64,000 nt of DNA from Aquila chrysaetos chrysaetos (GCF_900496995.4 NC_044004.1:79057538-79121537), one strand, 5' to 3'. Shown: positions 35,296-50,137, numbered from the stretch's first letter. Notes: generated by a model from the letters alone, not told the origin. Made by a program: numbers and translations.

Positions 35296-37516
35296 CTGAA
35301 AAGGTTTGGGGGAAAAAAAAAAAACCAACCAAAACAAACCAAAATCAAACATATAAAGGACTCTAATAAAATAGGGGGCATCTTTACAGGTCAAATTTCT
35401 ATCTACAGCTCACTTCCAGAAAAAGATTGCTTCAGGTTAGGTTTCACATTTGTGTGCAGATGGGCACTCCCACTACAGAAAAGGATTAAGTCAAAATTTC
35501 CAGACCTGAGTTCCTAAACTCATAAATTAGACGTTAGGCCCCTATACCAGATTTCAAGGATTTGCAAGTAACTGCAAACAGAAGACACTGACATAAACCG
35601 AAAGGCAGGTTACTTCTCTGGGTGCCCGAGCGTGACTCTACACAAGCCTGGGACTCTGGCACAGACAGCAGAGTACCTGGTGCCGATCCTCCCCTGCCCC
35701 AAGCCTTCCACTCCGGACAAGATGGTGCCATTTATTTTGGCTGTAGCAAATGATGTTCAGTAAAGCAAGCTAAAAAGAAAAGAGATAGCCTAAGAGATGT
35801 CAGAAATTAATAACTTCTCAGATCTAGGTTCCAACCAGTTCAAAAAGCTTTTCTGCTGACAGTAGGTTCTTTTCAACACTAAGAATGAAATATTTATCTT
35901 TATCCTTTGAAGCTGTGCCATTCACACCAATAAATACACAAGAGTCCTGAAATGGATACTTACTAAAACAAAATGCCTGTTCAAAGTTAATATCTTTTTC
36001 TATTTCAAACCACATTGTACACAGAAATTCTTTGGAGCTTTTTAAAGACAAAAGCAAGAAAAATAGAGGAAAGGAAAAAAATTTTAAGCAATTCTGTTCC
36101 TATGCACCAAGCAATAATGTAAAATAGAAGAGTTATGTCAAAGTGAACCACTAAATGGGTATGCTTTCTGTAAACCAAGCCAATACAAATTTCATAAAAC
36201 TTTCCTTGTTAGAGGTACAAACCATCCGTTAAAAGAATAACACTGTCATGCCATAATATTATCATTTGCGCTGCTCCAGCTGAACGTGAAGTTGCCTATT
36301 GCATTGAAACAACAATATCAGGTATCACAAAAATGTGTCTAGACTCCTGACAGCACACTCCCTGAAGGCAGCCTGACACTGGGAACTGAAGTCTTAATTA
36401 TGGAGGTACTGCTGAGATATTGTTTTCTTCTGAGCATTAGGTTACTGGTGCATTTAAGTTATTAAATAGGCATCTATAAAAGTGAATATCAATTTACTAC
36501 GGCTTCTTAACAAATATTATTAATCCTTGCATGCTGTGCTTATATTTGGAAATTTAACTTCGTCATTCAAGTTTTTACATGGCATTTAGGAACAGGTTAG
36601 CCATTGCAATAATTACTTTTGGGTGTCCCCACTTTTTGCTCAATAACTTCTAAATAGCCATGTATCAAAATAGTTAAGATCAAGATCAACAAACAAATCA
36701 AGACTTTTTAATAAATTCCCACAATGCTTTTATTATCAAATTTCATAGTCAACAAATTTGTGAGCATCTGGCAGCTGCACGAATGACAAATCATGACACA
36801 AAGCCTTAGCTGATACCACATGAAGCTGATACTTCAGGGTATGATCAAGGTCACAGTGGTAATTTATCAAACATGTAACTCTAGTTATTTTCTGTTATAT
36901 TTATATATTTGTATCCTTAAGATAAAGGAAGTGAATGACAAGGCTATGCTTGAGCATGAAAGGTAGAGCGTTTACAGTAACGACTCTCTACCTGCTTTCT
37001 AATTTCCAGAGAGGTCACAGAGGTCTACACAGGTCTCCATGCTGTGGCAAAAACTACCAACTCTTTGTTGTATTTATTTCATAAAATTTATATTTACGAA
37101 TTTACCCTCTGTTCAGATCGCTCACAGATATGCAGTGTTATTTTATTACCAGAATGAATGGTATCTGTACTCACCTGATCAATTCAATCTTATTTCAGAA
37201 GTACAGTGACTTAGGGCCATGTTTTGAGAAGAGCCTGGTATCCAACAACTTTCATTAAAGCACCTAAACAAAAGCATTTTATGCAGTTCATGTAAGCACC
37301 ATAGCTATTCACTTTTAGAAATAACTTGAAAAAGACTCCACCTTGAATTCCACTCCCATGAATTCATTAACCAGTCCTGAAAAGAAGAACGCATCTAGAG
37401 ATTTGCCACAACTCACTGTGAAGATTTCTGCTCCTGTCTACTGCTGTCATTCCCTATTTATGCAAGGACAGAAGTGCCCTTCTTCTGTACCTTAAGGCAT
37501 TTAGTCATGTATCAAA

Positions 37517-37552
<36 letters not shown>

Positions 37553-40500
37553 AGAGAACTCCTGAAAGATACTGCCATGGGAATCAAAGTAGGGCAGCAG
37601 ATAACTTGAAGTTGTATCATAATCAAAACATGTTCCAAGGCCACTATTCATAAGCTTGAAATTAAAAGGTACACTAAAATTTTTCAGAAAGAGCTGCAGA
37701 CGATCCATTACCTCATCAGAGCCTAAAGCACTTGCACACATTTGAATTCTGGATAACTGACTGTTGCATTCATTACATTTTCAAACCCTTTCTAATTATT
37801 TTAAGAGTTTTTATAAGCTCCATAATTTCTGAAAGAACTATCTATAGATATATAAGCTAATATATGCTTTTAAAAAGAAAGGGGGGGGAAAAATGTCCAA
37901 GAAAGTACAAAATTAATTCACAACTGAGTTTGAAAAGGTGTTAAACTATAGTAAGGAATACAGTGCAAAAGGAGTTTACTGTAGGTACTGGGGTCTAAAG
38001 ATCAGTATTTCAAATACATACATGTGGAGTACTACACATGTTGTAAACTATCCACTTCCAGAGCAGTGTTTGTCTTAGAGTAACACAAGAAAAGGTTAAT
38101 TCCTACTACGTTTGTGCAGGCAGCAGTTACAGAACAGATTTAACACGAGCAGCTTGAGAACAACAAGTTTGAAGGGTTTTTCATTTCATTTTCAGCTGTT
38201 TCTAAAACATGTTGTCAGCTGTCTGGGTTGTATTTTATTATGACTTTCTGATTTACCCCTTCAAGAGGAACTTATTACTTTTGCAAAAAATGCAATGACA
38301 TGCCAGCTCCTTCCAGCAAGAGAAGACTGGAGCATGAACAGAAGAGGAAGCTATGAAAAATACATTTGAATTCAGCTGTTTTGTTATGCAAGGTCATACA
38401 CACAAAGAACTAGCAATCACATATCAGCTGCAGATCTGCAATACAAACAAGATGACAAGCACTAAAGGGAAGACCCTTGTATTTATTAGCTCTGTTTTTA
38501 GGTCTCCCTCACAGCAAAAACACCCTTAAAACCAGGCTGAGCAGCTCAAGTGATAATTCTTGCCCTCCTGTTTTTCTACAGCAAACTAGCATCAAACTAG
38601 TTTCTGCATGCAGTTCTCCCATAAGAAGACAATTTACCATGGCTGGAAAGGTAAATGATTAAGTTGCTCAGCTATGGCTTGAAAATTTGCACTTAGAACT
38701 GAAGACCCTTGATATTAGGAAGAACCTCCTTCTGACATTTGCGTATAGGCAGTTGATTCAAAGTTTTTCATTATCTTAAATTATTTGTTCTCTGTCAGAG
38801 TACAGAGCCTTGAGGGACTCATTTGGACAAATGGGCCCCACTTTCAGAGAACAGGTCTTGTGCAGAGAAGTCACACTACCTATACCACCTGTGGTAGCAA
38901 TGCTGAGATTTCAGCTTGAACACAGAGCCAGGTGGCTCAGCTTTTTGCATCCATACCCTTTGCAACGACTGAGCTGAATTATGAGCCACTTCTACCTGCG
39001 CTGGTGTCCCTGCTTAGATCCGGTTCTCTCTTTCACTCCATATTCAAGGTAGAGTGAGACCCACTGAAGACAGATTAAAGAAGCCGGGCTCAAGTGCCCA
39101 ACCAAATCCCCAAGCTATCACCATCATTGACCTCAAAAGGCAACTAAATTATTTTCTGTCACCTTTATAAACCGTAGGATTTCTGTGATACCTAAACCAA
39201 CTGGAAGAGTACAAATTCTTCACTCCAAATTTTTAAACAGATCGATAGATACTATCAAATCTCTTGACACAGAATAACACAAAAATTAATAGCAACTACA
39301 TGACCAGAGACATAATAGTGGGAATAAAATGGAGAATAATTTATTATTACCTTCAGTTTGAAGTTAATTATTATTCAAACAATGTTTCAACATTTTTATA
39401 GTTGTTTTCTCTGTATATAAATGGAAGAGTATACATGCCATAGCAATTCAGACCTCCTGGTTATCAAGTAGAGAAGGAAGAAGAAAACTCAGGTCTATAA
39501 TGGACATTATTTTAGAAAAAGTGTTTCCCCAGCTATTCCAAGGAAATATAAAGGTTGAAGATAATTGATGTCCTCAAGCACAGGTGAATTTCTGTGGACA
39601 TGAAAGTAAATATAGCCTCAAAGGCAACTAGACAGCAGGCCACTAATCCTACCCTGTATGCGTTTGTTTGATTGCAGCAGTGTGGAGAGCTACAAACAGA
39701 AATGCCAGAAGTCTACGTTTCCCCGCACTGGTGATGCGGTTTTCATGCACTCTGTAGAAAATTTAATAATGGGACCCCCTCCTACCCTCGTCTCTTTGTC
39801 CATCCCCATGGCCCCTCCAAAGCGGCACTGTTCCACAAAGCCACCACAATGGCTATATCGCTGTTTTAGTCCATCACAAAAGCCCAAGAGCGTTCACTTC
39901 GCTTTCATACGTTCCTTTGCACGTTTTCTTTGTAGACTAAATTACCTGACAATTTATAATGTAAACTGGTGCAGAGAAACCTCTTTATCTGAAGTGTGTC
40001 AGGAGCCAATATCAATATCAAAGCCTAGAAGCCATTGCAGTGTTTATATCTTATTAATGCTTTAGTAAGGTCTCCTAGAAAAAGCCTAAAAAAAAATCAA
40101 ACCCATATACCACAACACAAAGGGCTCATAGAAAACACACAACAAGGGATTTCAACATCAATTAATTTGCTTGCTAATTTACAATAAAATTGCCTACTGG
40201 AAGCAAGGAAAGGACACATCACAGACAGGTATATTACAAGTGCTATAGTGAAATCTGTTGTTCATCATTTGAAGTGATGGGACTAAGACCTTCCAGAGGG
40301 GCACATGTGGTTTAAGATACACACAGTAAAGCAAAAGACAGTTTATCCTTCAGAAATATCTTTCCTTCTAAGCCAAAGAGCATTCTGCTACAAGGTCAGG
40401 TTTTGAAGAAAGGGTGGTAAGCTCAGATGAGGGCCAATCTTCCCAGACCCTCCAAGAACAGGATACTGGACCTTTATCACAAACCCCTCGTGATTCCTCT

Positions 40501-43053
40501 CCAAATGTCAGAGCCAGCACACAGTTACACCCAGATACTGAAGTGTAAACGTCTGCCATGTTTCCACAGGATGACCTTCATTCTCCTACCCTGTGGTCAA
40601 GAGAGTACGGAGGACAGATCCCTGAAAAGTGAGACCTGACTTTTGCTACTTCACCATCTGTTAGTGGGATGAAAGAGTAACTTGATAAGCTTTCAAACAG
40701 TGGCCATCTGCAATTCAAGCCTGGCAGCACTATGAATGCATTAGCAAAGGTGTCTATTTGCAATTCAAACATCTTTTCAAAGCTTTTTTTTTTTTTCCTT
40801 CCCCCTAGAGATTGACCATGAAGGATTTATTTGCTGTTTCTTTTTTTTTCCTTAATTAGAAAGGTATCTCTGATCAAAAACAGGGAACAAAAATACTTTC
40901 TTCTGAAGCTTAGACTCAATATAATCAACTTATTCTATCAAATCTGAAAGTATCTTGTGTCAGAAGTCAGGATATGAAAATGAGAAAAGTTTTGTTGGAG
41001 CTAGAATGGGAAAATAGTGTTAGTTTTTTACTTCTTTCTTCTACTATATTTTGCTTCTGATTAGATTTTAGCGTTGAAAATTAACTTAATTTGAACAAAT
41101 ACATCACCTTCCTGCTACAGGGAATTACTCCATGTAGTCATACAGATTGTAGAAGTGTTTATTTTTTGAAAGCAGTAAATCCAGATCAAGCAGAACAGCA
41201 GAGATTGGTTAACTTTAAATTTGATCTTTGAAAAGTAGGAATTTTTTTTAATTTTTTTTTTTTTTTTTGAGGAACCTAGATGGTTTCAGAGAACAAGTCT
41301 CTAAAAATAAGTCTGTGTGAAATTTCATAGAGAGGACTAGAAATCTCAGTTACAAGGACAGAGATGAGAGCAAGTGAATATTCTTTTTCTCTGCCACTAT
41401 CACAGTCAATCTAGAGCAAACATGAGAAAAAGAGTACCTAACGTGGCTAATGAATTATGGATTTCTACCATGACCTCTCCCTCACACCAGGGAGCAGCAG
41501 CAGCACAGAAAAAGGAGGCAGTAACACACCACTCTGCCAGATGGCAGCTTCCTCAGTGCCAGTTTTCTGCAGCAAAGAACTGTCTTGGTAGTGTCTCAGA
41601 TCACCAGCTTGCTGACGCTCAAAAAATACCAGAGGAAGCAACAGAATTCCTCCCTGGTATCTTCAGATAATCTCTCTTTTGAATAATACCTCCTTTATTT
41701 CCAGTAGAGAAATTCTAGTCAAATACACCCAAGTATGACACTTGACTGGGAACATAATGCACTGGCCAAGTCTCTCCCCTCGTCCTTTTACAGATCTGCT
41801 GCAGAGCTTTAGCTCATGACAGTACTTGGTGGTCTCAGGTGAATAATTCCCTCATCCAGTACTTGGTTTGATGGGCAAAAGAGATTTTTTTTTTTAACAA
41901 GTCCTGGCAGAAGATCTGGTTAAGAGATTAGGCATCTCCTGGCAATCAAAGTAGAAACTTGTTAAACAAAACCCAGTGCATAATAATCATTGGCCTTAAT
42001 CCGTGACTTCAACAAGGAAAGAAAATATTTTAAGAAACAGACAAAACAGTTGTGGGTAATTTATAAAAGACAGCATTCAGTGATAAAGCAGAAAGGGAGA
42101 AACATGCTTGTTTATTATACATTCACATGAGAAGCACTTCCTTTGGTAAGGAAGCCCATATTAATACATGTTAGAGGGGTGGAAATGGAGAGCTTGAGCT
42201 CATTACACCAACCAAATTTTGAAATAGCCTTAGCTCAGTGGTTTGTATGGACACTGTACGCTCCCCTCATCTCAAGTCATCTGAAATTTGCAGACAATTG
42301 AAGGCTGGAAGGATGGAGGGAACAGCACTGCTCTTATACATTTAGTTTGTGGAATGAGTAGAACTGAAAATAAATACTGATATATTTGTTTGTTTGTTTT
42401 TTTAAGGCATGTACCTATTTATCTGGGTCCTGAAGAAACATCAGGGAGGAACTTTTGGTTAGAAAAATAGGCTAGAACTCAAGCAGCTTTTCAGTTTGCA
42501 GTAGATGCAGGAACAAAGTTGATCAAATTACTCTTTTTAGAATATTACATAGGATACCTTTTACTTTTGTCAGCTGCTTATATTATAATCAGTTTACCTA
42601 AAGCTTATCTTTTAATATGTATAAAGTCTCGCAAAAAGAAGTTTCCCTCTTTCCCGCAGGTATGGTTGCATCCCGTAGTGTTTACATCAAGGCTAGCAAT
42701 ATCATCTGGATTAAACTGGAAATAAGAAAAAGAGTCTTGAAAAGATGCAAGTCTATCATTCCAAATTATAAACAGTCTCTAATTAAGGGAAACATTCCCT
42801 TATGAGTAGATTATTGCATGTGATCTTACAATTGCATTTCCTACACTTTTCAGAAGCATTTGCTATTTGTCTCCACTATCTATGGTAACATACCACTGAT
42901 CTAATTCAGCACAGCAATACACTTATTTCAGTGTAAATATACTAAGTAATCCTCTACATTTTCATTAGGCAGGTAAAAATAATTGATTTTTTTTTTTGCA
43001 GAAAGGTTCATTGCAGTTCATTTACCTAAAGCAACACTAATTTTACCATGACA
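35296..43053. other. AT-rich non-coding DNA with A/T tracts
   Basis: Nothing gene-like is supported. Simple tracts are an A-rich run at about 35312-35350, a 28-base T-run at 37520-37547, T-runs near 40784-40798 and 41249-41269, and G-runs near 37883. A phrase near 38700-38740 (GATATTAGGAAGAACCTCC) faintly recalls CR1 but is too short to call. Confidence 0.55.
37520..37547. repeat. Poly(T) tract (poly(A) on the minus strand)
   Basis: A 28-base T-run. On the minus strand a 78-codon open frame (37741-37505) runs straight into it, which could suggest a polyadenylated retrocopy, but no AATAAA lies before the tract and no protein is recognised. Confidence 0.9.
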
Positions 43054-43103
43054 GGCAAGGATTGTACTCCCTTGGCACCAGGGAGTACATGGTGCCAGCC
43101 TTG
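43054..43103. repeat. Two interlocking inverted repeats
   Basis: Stem A: TGTACTCCCT (43063-43072) pairs perfectly with AGGGAGTACA (43080-43089), loop of 7. Stem B: TGGCACCA (43073-43080) pairs perfectly with TGGTGCCA (43090-43097), loop of 9. The arms overlap, so the stems exclude each other or form a pseudoknot. CAAGG (43056-43060) and CCTTG (43099-43103) could pair outside. No gene adjoins it. The pairing is seen directly; function is unknown. Confidence 0.7.
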
Positions 43104-43770
43104 TTCCTGCTCTGCAGAGTCTTGCTGACTGATTAGCATTAGGCAACTTCAGCAAGTCTCAGAGGTTTTACTAAATTTCAAATATATTCATATTTCCTTG
43201 GCCAAGGGATTAGCTCATTCTCTGGAGGTTCCCGATTTTAGATGGCTCTGAAACACTTCTAAAATATTCTCCAAGAAAAGCAGGGCTGTCACTCAGAGAG
43301 GAAAGTTTTGAGGTGCATGGAGCATTACTGAGCTGAGGAACATCTGTGTTTCCACGTAGCAAACAGCACACCACAGTATGCCAAGCATTTCATATTGGAA
43401 TAATGTTTAGCTAAATTCATTCTGCTAAGGTAAAGAGTTGTGGCTACCTCAAACACCTTGAATGTTTTGCTGCCATGGTAGTATCTGTCTTTTCAATAAA
43501 TGAAGCAAATCTTTATAGGATGCTATTTGCATACCTGTTATGGGCTAGAAGCAGCTTTCCACATAAGTCAGATAATTGAAAAACCCAAGTGTGAGAACAT
43601 GTCAAAGACTTTCAGTGTTTTCTGTTGCTAGTTAAAGTCTCTTCTGATGAAATCATTGAATTGTAGGGGCAGATTCCTATGACATCCAAGGTCTCTCAAT
43701 CAATTAACAATCGGGTCTAAGAATTCCAGTTTTCACAGGTAAACTAAGAAGGTTATCCAAATTGTACTTG

Positions 43771-43803
43771 TATACACACACACACGCAGGCAGACACACA
43801 AAG
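43771..43803. repeat. Imperfect (CA)n microsatellite
   Basis: TATACACACACACACGCAGG followed by CAGACACACAAAG: a short, interrupted CA repeat. Confidence 0.8.
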
Positions 43804-44437
43804 TTTGAGTATTTGGGTGCATGAACTCAGATTTAGAAAGGAAAAGAATGACAAACAGGTTCACCTTTTGGTTATTTAGACCTCTGGACTGCCTGAAATC
43901 TTTGGTCCTCCCAGGGAAGAGTGAAACAATTCCTCAGCATTAGTCCACAAAAACATGATTTAAAATCACAGCCAAAACATGAAATGAAATAAACCCACAT
44001 GGAAGAGCAATTAGAAGTTTGTTAATTTATTGTCAAACACACACCATGCCTCTGCTTCCCTTCTTCAGGCATCAGAAGCAGAAATACCAAAATAGAGTGA
44101 GAGGCACTTCTTCCACTATTCCTTTCCTGTCTGAAACCAGGAAACACTGGAAGTCTCACAGGAAAGACCTTTTCCAACAGCAGACCTTTAGGTATGCTTC
44201 AAATAAGTGGAGAGTTTTGGATAATTGTCTGTCCCTTGGCCAGATTTCCCTAGCTATTCATTGAACTACACTATTTGTTTCTGATCACTGATGAATACAT
44301 AGAGTTTACTTTGGCTTTCATCTAGGTAAGCATTTCTTCCATTTTCTCTAAACTTCTCAGAAACCACAATATTCAGAAGTGTTTAAGAAACCGAGGAGCC
44401 TGTGACTCCTGAAAATGGGACCTAGGTGTTTGAAATT

Positions 44438-44488
44438 GTTTTTTGGGTTTTTTTGTTTTGTTTGGGTTTGTTTGTTTGTTTGTTTTTA
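44438..44488. repeat. T/G-rich (TTTG)n-type tract
   Basis: T-runs broken by G, ending in several TTTG units. On the minus strand it is an A-rich tract with C, like others in the window. Confidence 0.75.
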
Positions 44489-45710
44489 ATGAAACCCTAG
44501 GCACCCAAAGATTAGCTTTTAAACATTTTTAGCTCTTCTGTATGCAGATCAGTGCCTACTCTGGTTTTCAGAAAATAGCTAGGACTCTCAACTCCTTCAG
44601 AAATGTTTTTCTTAGTGGCTAATTTGTTCTGAAGTCATAAGGAAATCTTCTGGAAAGTTATTTATATCAATAGCTATCACACCACTGAAGTCATCCGATC
44701 TAATCATCCCCAGAGAGTTGCAACAATGGGAATTATAAATAGCAAAAATATCCTGGATATCACCTCCACTATTTTAAAAACACTAGTCATACAGGCTAGT
44801 AACCAAGAAGAAATCTCAGGACATGATCCCTCAGTTCGAATATCAGAATACATGCACATTTGTCAGGGCCAAGTGGTGTTCCTCAGGGCCAGATGCTTTT
44901 TTTTCTGAGCAAAACCCATTGAATGCAACAGACAAAGGTGACATGATAGTCCGTATAGTCTCTGTCTGGCTCCTGGTTTCTCTCTCATCATCATATACAT
45001 AGGAGCAGCTAAAGGGATAACTAACTGTGTTGGTAGATGGCCTGGAAATGCAATAGATGAGACAAGCTAACAAAAAGCATTATCCTAGCTTCTGAATAAA
45101 AGGAAGATTGCATTCAAGTAGTTGTTTATTCTGAGTCCATTTGTAGATGAATTAAATTTTGTCATCATCTTCATTGCAACTTAAGGGTGTCCAGAATAGA
45201 CTGACTTCAAGGAAGTCTCTAGGCTTCGGTTATAACTTAGTCCCCCATTGAGTTCAAATCCAAAGTGCTTTAGATAGTAGAATATGCATTGTTCCATAAG
45301 CATATTTTTAATTCTTTGGTGACATTACACACTTGCCCTCTCTGATGAGTACTGCCTGGGAAAAGCTGGGATATCTTAGCCCCTTTTTACTATTCAGGTT
45401 TTGCAGTCTTCAGCAACTCATCCAAAGCCAGCTAAAAGCAACCAAGGATCTCCCTACATGTAGTTCCTCAGCAAACCATATTATATAATATTTCTAATGC
45501 TGACAAAAATAGGAGTAGTTAGTCAGATGACATTGAGGTAGACCTAACTCCATAGTGTGTTAAAAAATGATTAATAACACCACTTCTGAGAGTATGATCA
45601 AAGTCATTTTACATGAAACTAAGAAAGCATGCAACACAACTTAGAACGCCAGAAAATATTTTGCAGCACTTGCAAAACATGACCACTATTCTGTAATGGA
45701 TGACATTTCG

Positions 45711-45806
45711 GGTTTTTTTGGTTGTGGGTTTTTTTGGTTTTTTGTGGTTTTTTTTTTTTTTTTTTTTCCTTTAGTGAAAGTGAAGAAGGAAATTTTTTTT
45801 TTTTTT
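45711..45806. repeat. T-rich tract with interspersed G
   Basis: Alternating T-runs and GG, then a long T-run, a purine interruption (45777-45791) and a second T-run. It may contain two adjacent A-tails on the minus strand. Confidence 0.75.
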
Positions 45807-46282
45807 ATAGTTTAATAACCGCACACAAATTGGCTACATGCTGGGAAGCATCCTGGAAAAAGTTAAGCAAAATTAACAAATTTAAAAGTGTTGATTACAC
45901 TTTCCAGATTTTCTTTTCTGTATCTTTAAAAAAATATATGATCTACAAACGTTTTTTCAAATCTTCCAATAGCATCCAGGTAGCTAATAAATAAATGCTA
46001 CCCATACTATATTCAATTCCACCACTGAAACCCACTTATAATGTCCTATAGCATCCAGTTCTGTTCAAGGACCTTGTCTGCCTACCAAGGTATCTTTTGT
46101 TAGAAAGAAACAGAATGGACATATCTTCACCCTTCCCTTTAGTCTTTATGTGACTTTTAAAAGGTGAGCACACTGTGATACTGACAGTTAAGTCTGACTA
46201 ATTATTTAATTACATACCTTAGTTTTCAGATATGTCAAACTTCAACCAGTCAGGTTGAAATTTCTTCTTCTTGGACTCTGGA

Positions 46283-46308
46283 TTTTTTTTTTTTTATTTT
46301 TTTTTTTT
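46283..46308. repeat. Poly(T) tract
   Basis: Twenty-six bases, all T except one A. No attached element is recognised. Confidence 0.85.
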
Positions 46309-49300
46309 AAAGTTTGATAGAAAATAGTTCAGCCATTTTTGGAACAAACTTAGTGAAGGATGGTTTTGCCAACATTCATATTTTTCATCTGTTTTCTGAA
46401 GAGCCACGATGATTTATAACAGGAGCTTGAAATCTGGCACCGAGACAACCCTGAAGTTAGAATGGTATCTTTTTTGGCCCCAGGAAAATCCATCCTTGAT
46501 CAGCTGGGTTGAGTTACAGAAAAATCCCAGTTGGTTTTTTAAAACAAACTTTACATCTTGATTTTCTGAATGTTTCAACAGGAACATGCAAACTCTGAAG
46601 CCTGCTGAGCCTCTTGTCCTGACCAGGTACTATACATCTGAAGGTACAGCTCAGGACAGCTGTATCTTGATCAGAACCGTGTTTTCTTACAGTAAAACTA
46701 TGAGATCAACAGAGAAAAGTGTAATAGGAAAGTTAACAAGAAAGAAAAAGCTAATTAGAAATTAGTTGGGTATTAAACACTGTAAGACAGCATTAGAGCC
46801 TTTTAAGCTCAGCCTGTATAATAATTTCCCTACAATTTAAGGGCTTGTTCTTCAGTTGTTGCAACTCAGCTCTATTAATATCAGTGGAGTTACATTAGTT
46901 TGCCCTGACTAATATTCTTTAGTTAAGCAGCCAAGCAAATAAAATCACTTTGGCTGTGCTTTTAAAGTCATTCCCAAATATCTGAAAGGCTCCTTCAGTA
47001 CAAAAAACCCCAAACACAGGACCCCGATGTAGGGCACAGCCCTGCACTAGCTGCACATTCCAAATGGCGGGTCAATCGGAGTTTCACAAGGGTACCCTAG
47101 GTCACTGCTTCCTCACAGCAACTTCAGAGGGAGGGGAAAAAAGGGTTTGAAAAACATTCCAGATAGCAGCAGAGTTTTTTAGCCGTGCAGATGCAGAAGT
47201 CACTGAAGCGTCCAGAGGGACAGCCTTAGCAAGCCTGTGACCTTCTATGACAAACTGGACCATGGCATTTCAGAAGGGATTTGGTCGGGATTGTTAAACA
47301 CGTGCCAGAAAGAGAACTGTTTCTTGGATTTTTTCAATCAAGTAGCACTATATTTGGACTGGAAACAGCCTGTGGATGAGCAGGAATAGCCATTAGAAGG
47401 CAAGTGAAAAGTTTCGAGCAGATACTACAGTCAAGGAAGAAACAACTTGAACGTATCTGGGCAAGTTTCCATACTGACTCAAGCAACACTTTTTCCCATG
47501 ACATCAGATTCAAAACAAACAATATATTATAGTCCATATGTTGATTAAAGAAAACCCAAGCAGTGCAGAGGCATGCCCCAGCCTACCGAACACCAACTGA
47601 ACAAAAGCTGGATTGCTTGCAAGCCATGGAAATTAATCAAACAAATAAAAATCCCCAAGTTTTCAGGATAAGGAGCCTGGGTAAGACTTCTCAGCAAGAT
47701 GAGGTTGTGAATACTGAGGTAAGATTGAAAACAAACTGCCTAGATAGAAGTTACACAGTCAAATTAAGTGACATGTACAATAAGTGAACAGTGCTTTGAA
47801 TATGCAGCAGTCATAAGGCTCAGAAAACTGTAAAGTTGGTTGCGGATAACGTGCTTAGAGAACCTGAAGTTCTCTACCTACCTGAACTCATATGGATTTG
47901 CATGAGAAATTTGGACTGCGGAATGGTTTGCAGTCAGAGTTCAGAAGCTCTTTTGGCAGATTAAACATGTTCCCAGTAAGATGATGCTGAGGATAAACAT
48001 GCAAGAGAAATATATAAATGCTGTTTTCACAAGAATAATGCTGCTTTCTTAGAACTGACTGTATTTTAAGGGAAGAAAGCTAGAATGCAGTCCTCACAAG
48101 ATGCCAAGACAATCTATCAATCAAGAAAGTTAGTAAATCACACCATTTACCAACTTAAAATGACATGGTACATTTTAAAATTCAAAACAAAACCAAAACC
48201 ATGTTCTACAGGAGGAAGAGGTACTTGCTAAGCATAGTATATTGATGCTGTTTATGAAAGAATTGGGAATTGCATGCTTACTTTAACATGGCCTAATGAC
48301 AGTAATGCTTACTGCATACAGCTGAATTCACTGAAATACTTTATCAGACCTCGAATTATCTGATCAGTTGATCCTGTATAATAAGAAAGAGGTGGCCACC
48401 ATTGTTCTCTCTCACAGAATTTACTAAGTCAAAATTAGAAAAGAACACTGTCAAATGAGGACAAATTTGACTAGGAGGACAAAGTAGACAGGTTGCTACA
48501 TTTCAATTGTGTTTTAACAAAATGATCTATGCTCATAGGATTAATAGCCACAGCAATCATGAAATAAAATGTTGTATTATTGTCACTGTAAGATTAAAGT
48601 AGAAGAACCTAGGTTTATAGAGGTATTAATGGAAAATAACATTTCTTTTGTTTGTACAGTACTGAAGACATTCACAAAAAACCCCAAAGTACCTTGTTCA
48701 TTAGCCAAACTTCTGAAAGCTCAATTTACTTACAGATTTTTTTTTTTCTGTTTTAAATAATGGATACACTCAAAGGAGTTGTTTTCTAGTTCTGTACATC
48801 CACCTTCATTCCCTTATACTGTTTCCAAATGCTTCAATCCAGGAATGACTTTTGTTAGTGTCTAACTACACAGTGAAAGTCTCAGCTAAAAAAAATACCT
48901 ATGTAAGGAAATTTGGCAACCATAATTCTTTGCCATTCAATTTGGATCTCCGCAGCCATTTCCTTCAAGATCGATTCTTGACTATAGAGATATTTAGGTA
49001 ACAGCAGACTTAATTAATCCCAGGCACTGTCAAGAAAAGAGGCATAGAAGTGTGCTGCTTCCAAGTAACAGCAATTCTCCCAAGACAGCTGCAACAGCAA
49101 GCTGTTATCTGTCAAGAAGATCCTCAAAATCCTTAGTATTAATGATTACCTCCCACATCTCTACATACTTTATTGTACATCTGCCACAGTTATTTGGAAC
49201 ATACAATGTTTTCCAAGTTGAATATTACTGGCAACTGATGTGTGTTAACATCTGCATATGGGTCTTGCACTGATCTTCAGGGCCTAATTCCTAAGGGAAG

Positions 49301-50084
49301 ATTTAACAGCTTTTTTCACATATCTCTCAGTTCTGCTTTGTAGGAAGTAATGGTGACATATTCACCAAATTTGTTGCGTAAAGATCACAAGGGTTTTGAC
49401 AAGGAAGACTTTCACATCTTCAAGATTAGTTGGATTTTAAGTATGGTCTCTAGGTCCAATCTGAAACCACAGCTATAGAAATTAAGTACCTGCCATCATT
49501 CCATACTCACAAGCAAGTTACAACACAGGGTACAGTGCACATGAACACTTCTTTACAACTCTAAATAAATAAAATAGTAACACTGGACATTTAACAGCTT
49601 ACCTTAAGATATAGTTAACAGTAACTTGGTTTTCACTCTTCAGTTTAAAAGTCTATCCTGTAGGTTCAAGAAATTCTAGAAGAAAAAAAACTAGGGTAGG
49701 TCTGGTAGCCTTAACTAATCCTTATGAAGTCATTAATGCTAAGCTGAGGAAAGCAGATATGGGCCGTCTGATAACTATCAGGCATGTTAGTTATCTTTCA
49801 GCCCTTGCTCTTGATTTTAAGTTAAGGCTGTACATTCCCTGCAGCGTGCAGAAGGAAGAAGGAAGTGCAGTGAGGTATAACTGGGAAGAAACATTCTGAA
49901 CCTGATGACAGGCACTTGTGTGTAAGACTAAGAAGTTATTTATGCTTTCAACAGTGCTACACATCTCATCTTCGATGCCTAATTCCTAACATACAGGCAA
50001 AGGGTACATAGGTAGAGACAGACATGGTGCAGTATAAGATTGCACTTACTGCATTGCAGTGGGTAGCATTGTATCCACTCCATT

Positions 50085-50137
50085 AAAAAAAAAAAAAACA
50101 AACAAACAAAAAAAAAAAAACCCCAACCCAAAAACCA
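50085..50137. repeat. A-rich (AAAC)n-type tract
   Basis: An A-run, CAAACAAAC units, a second A-run and CCCCAACCC. It has the same form as the tract at 15931-16002. Confidence 0.8.

Noticed and set aside
37505-37741. Frame running into a 28-base poly(A) on the minus strand, as a processed retrocopy
   Set aside because: No AATAAA before the tract, no recognisable protein and no visible target-site duplication.
38700-38760. Possible third CR1 fragment
   Set aside because: Only about 20 bases resemble CR1; not enough to call.
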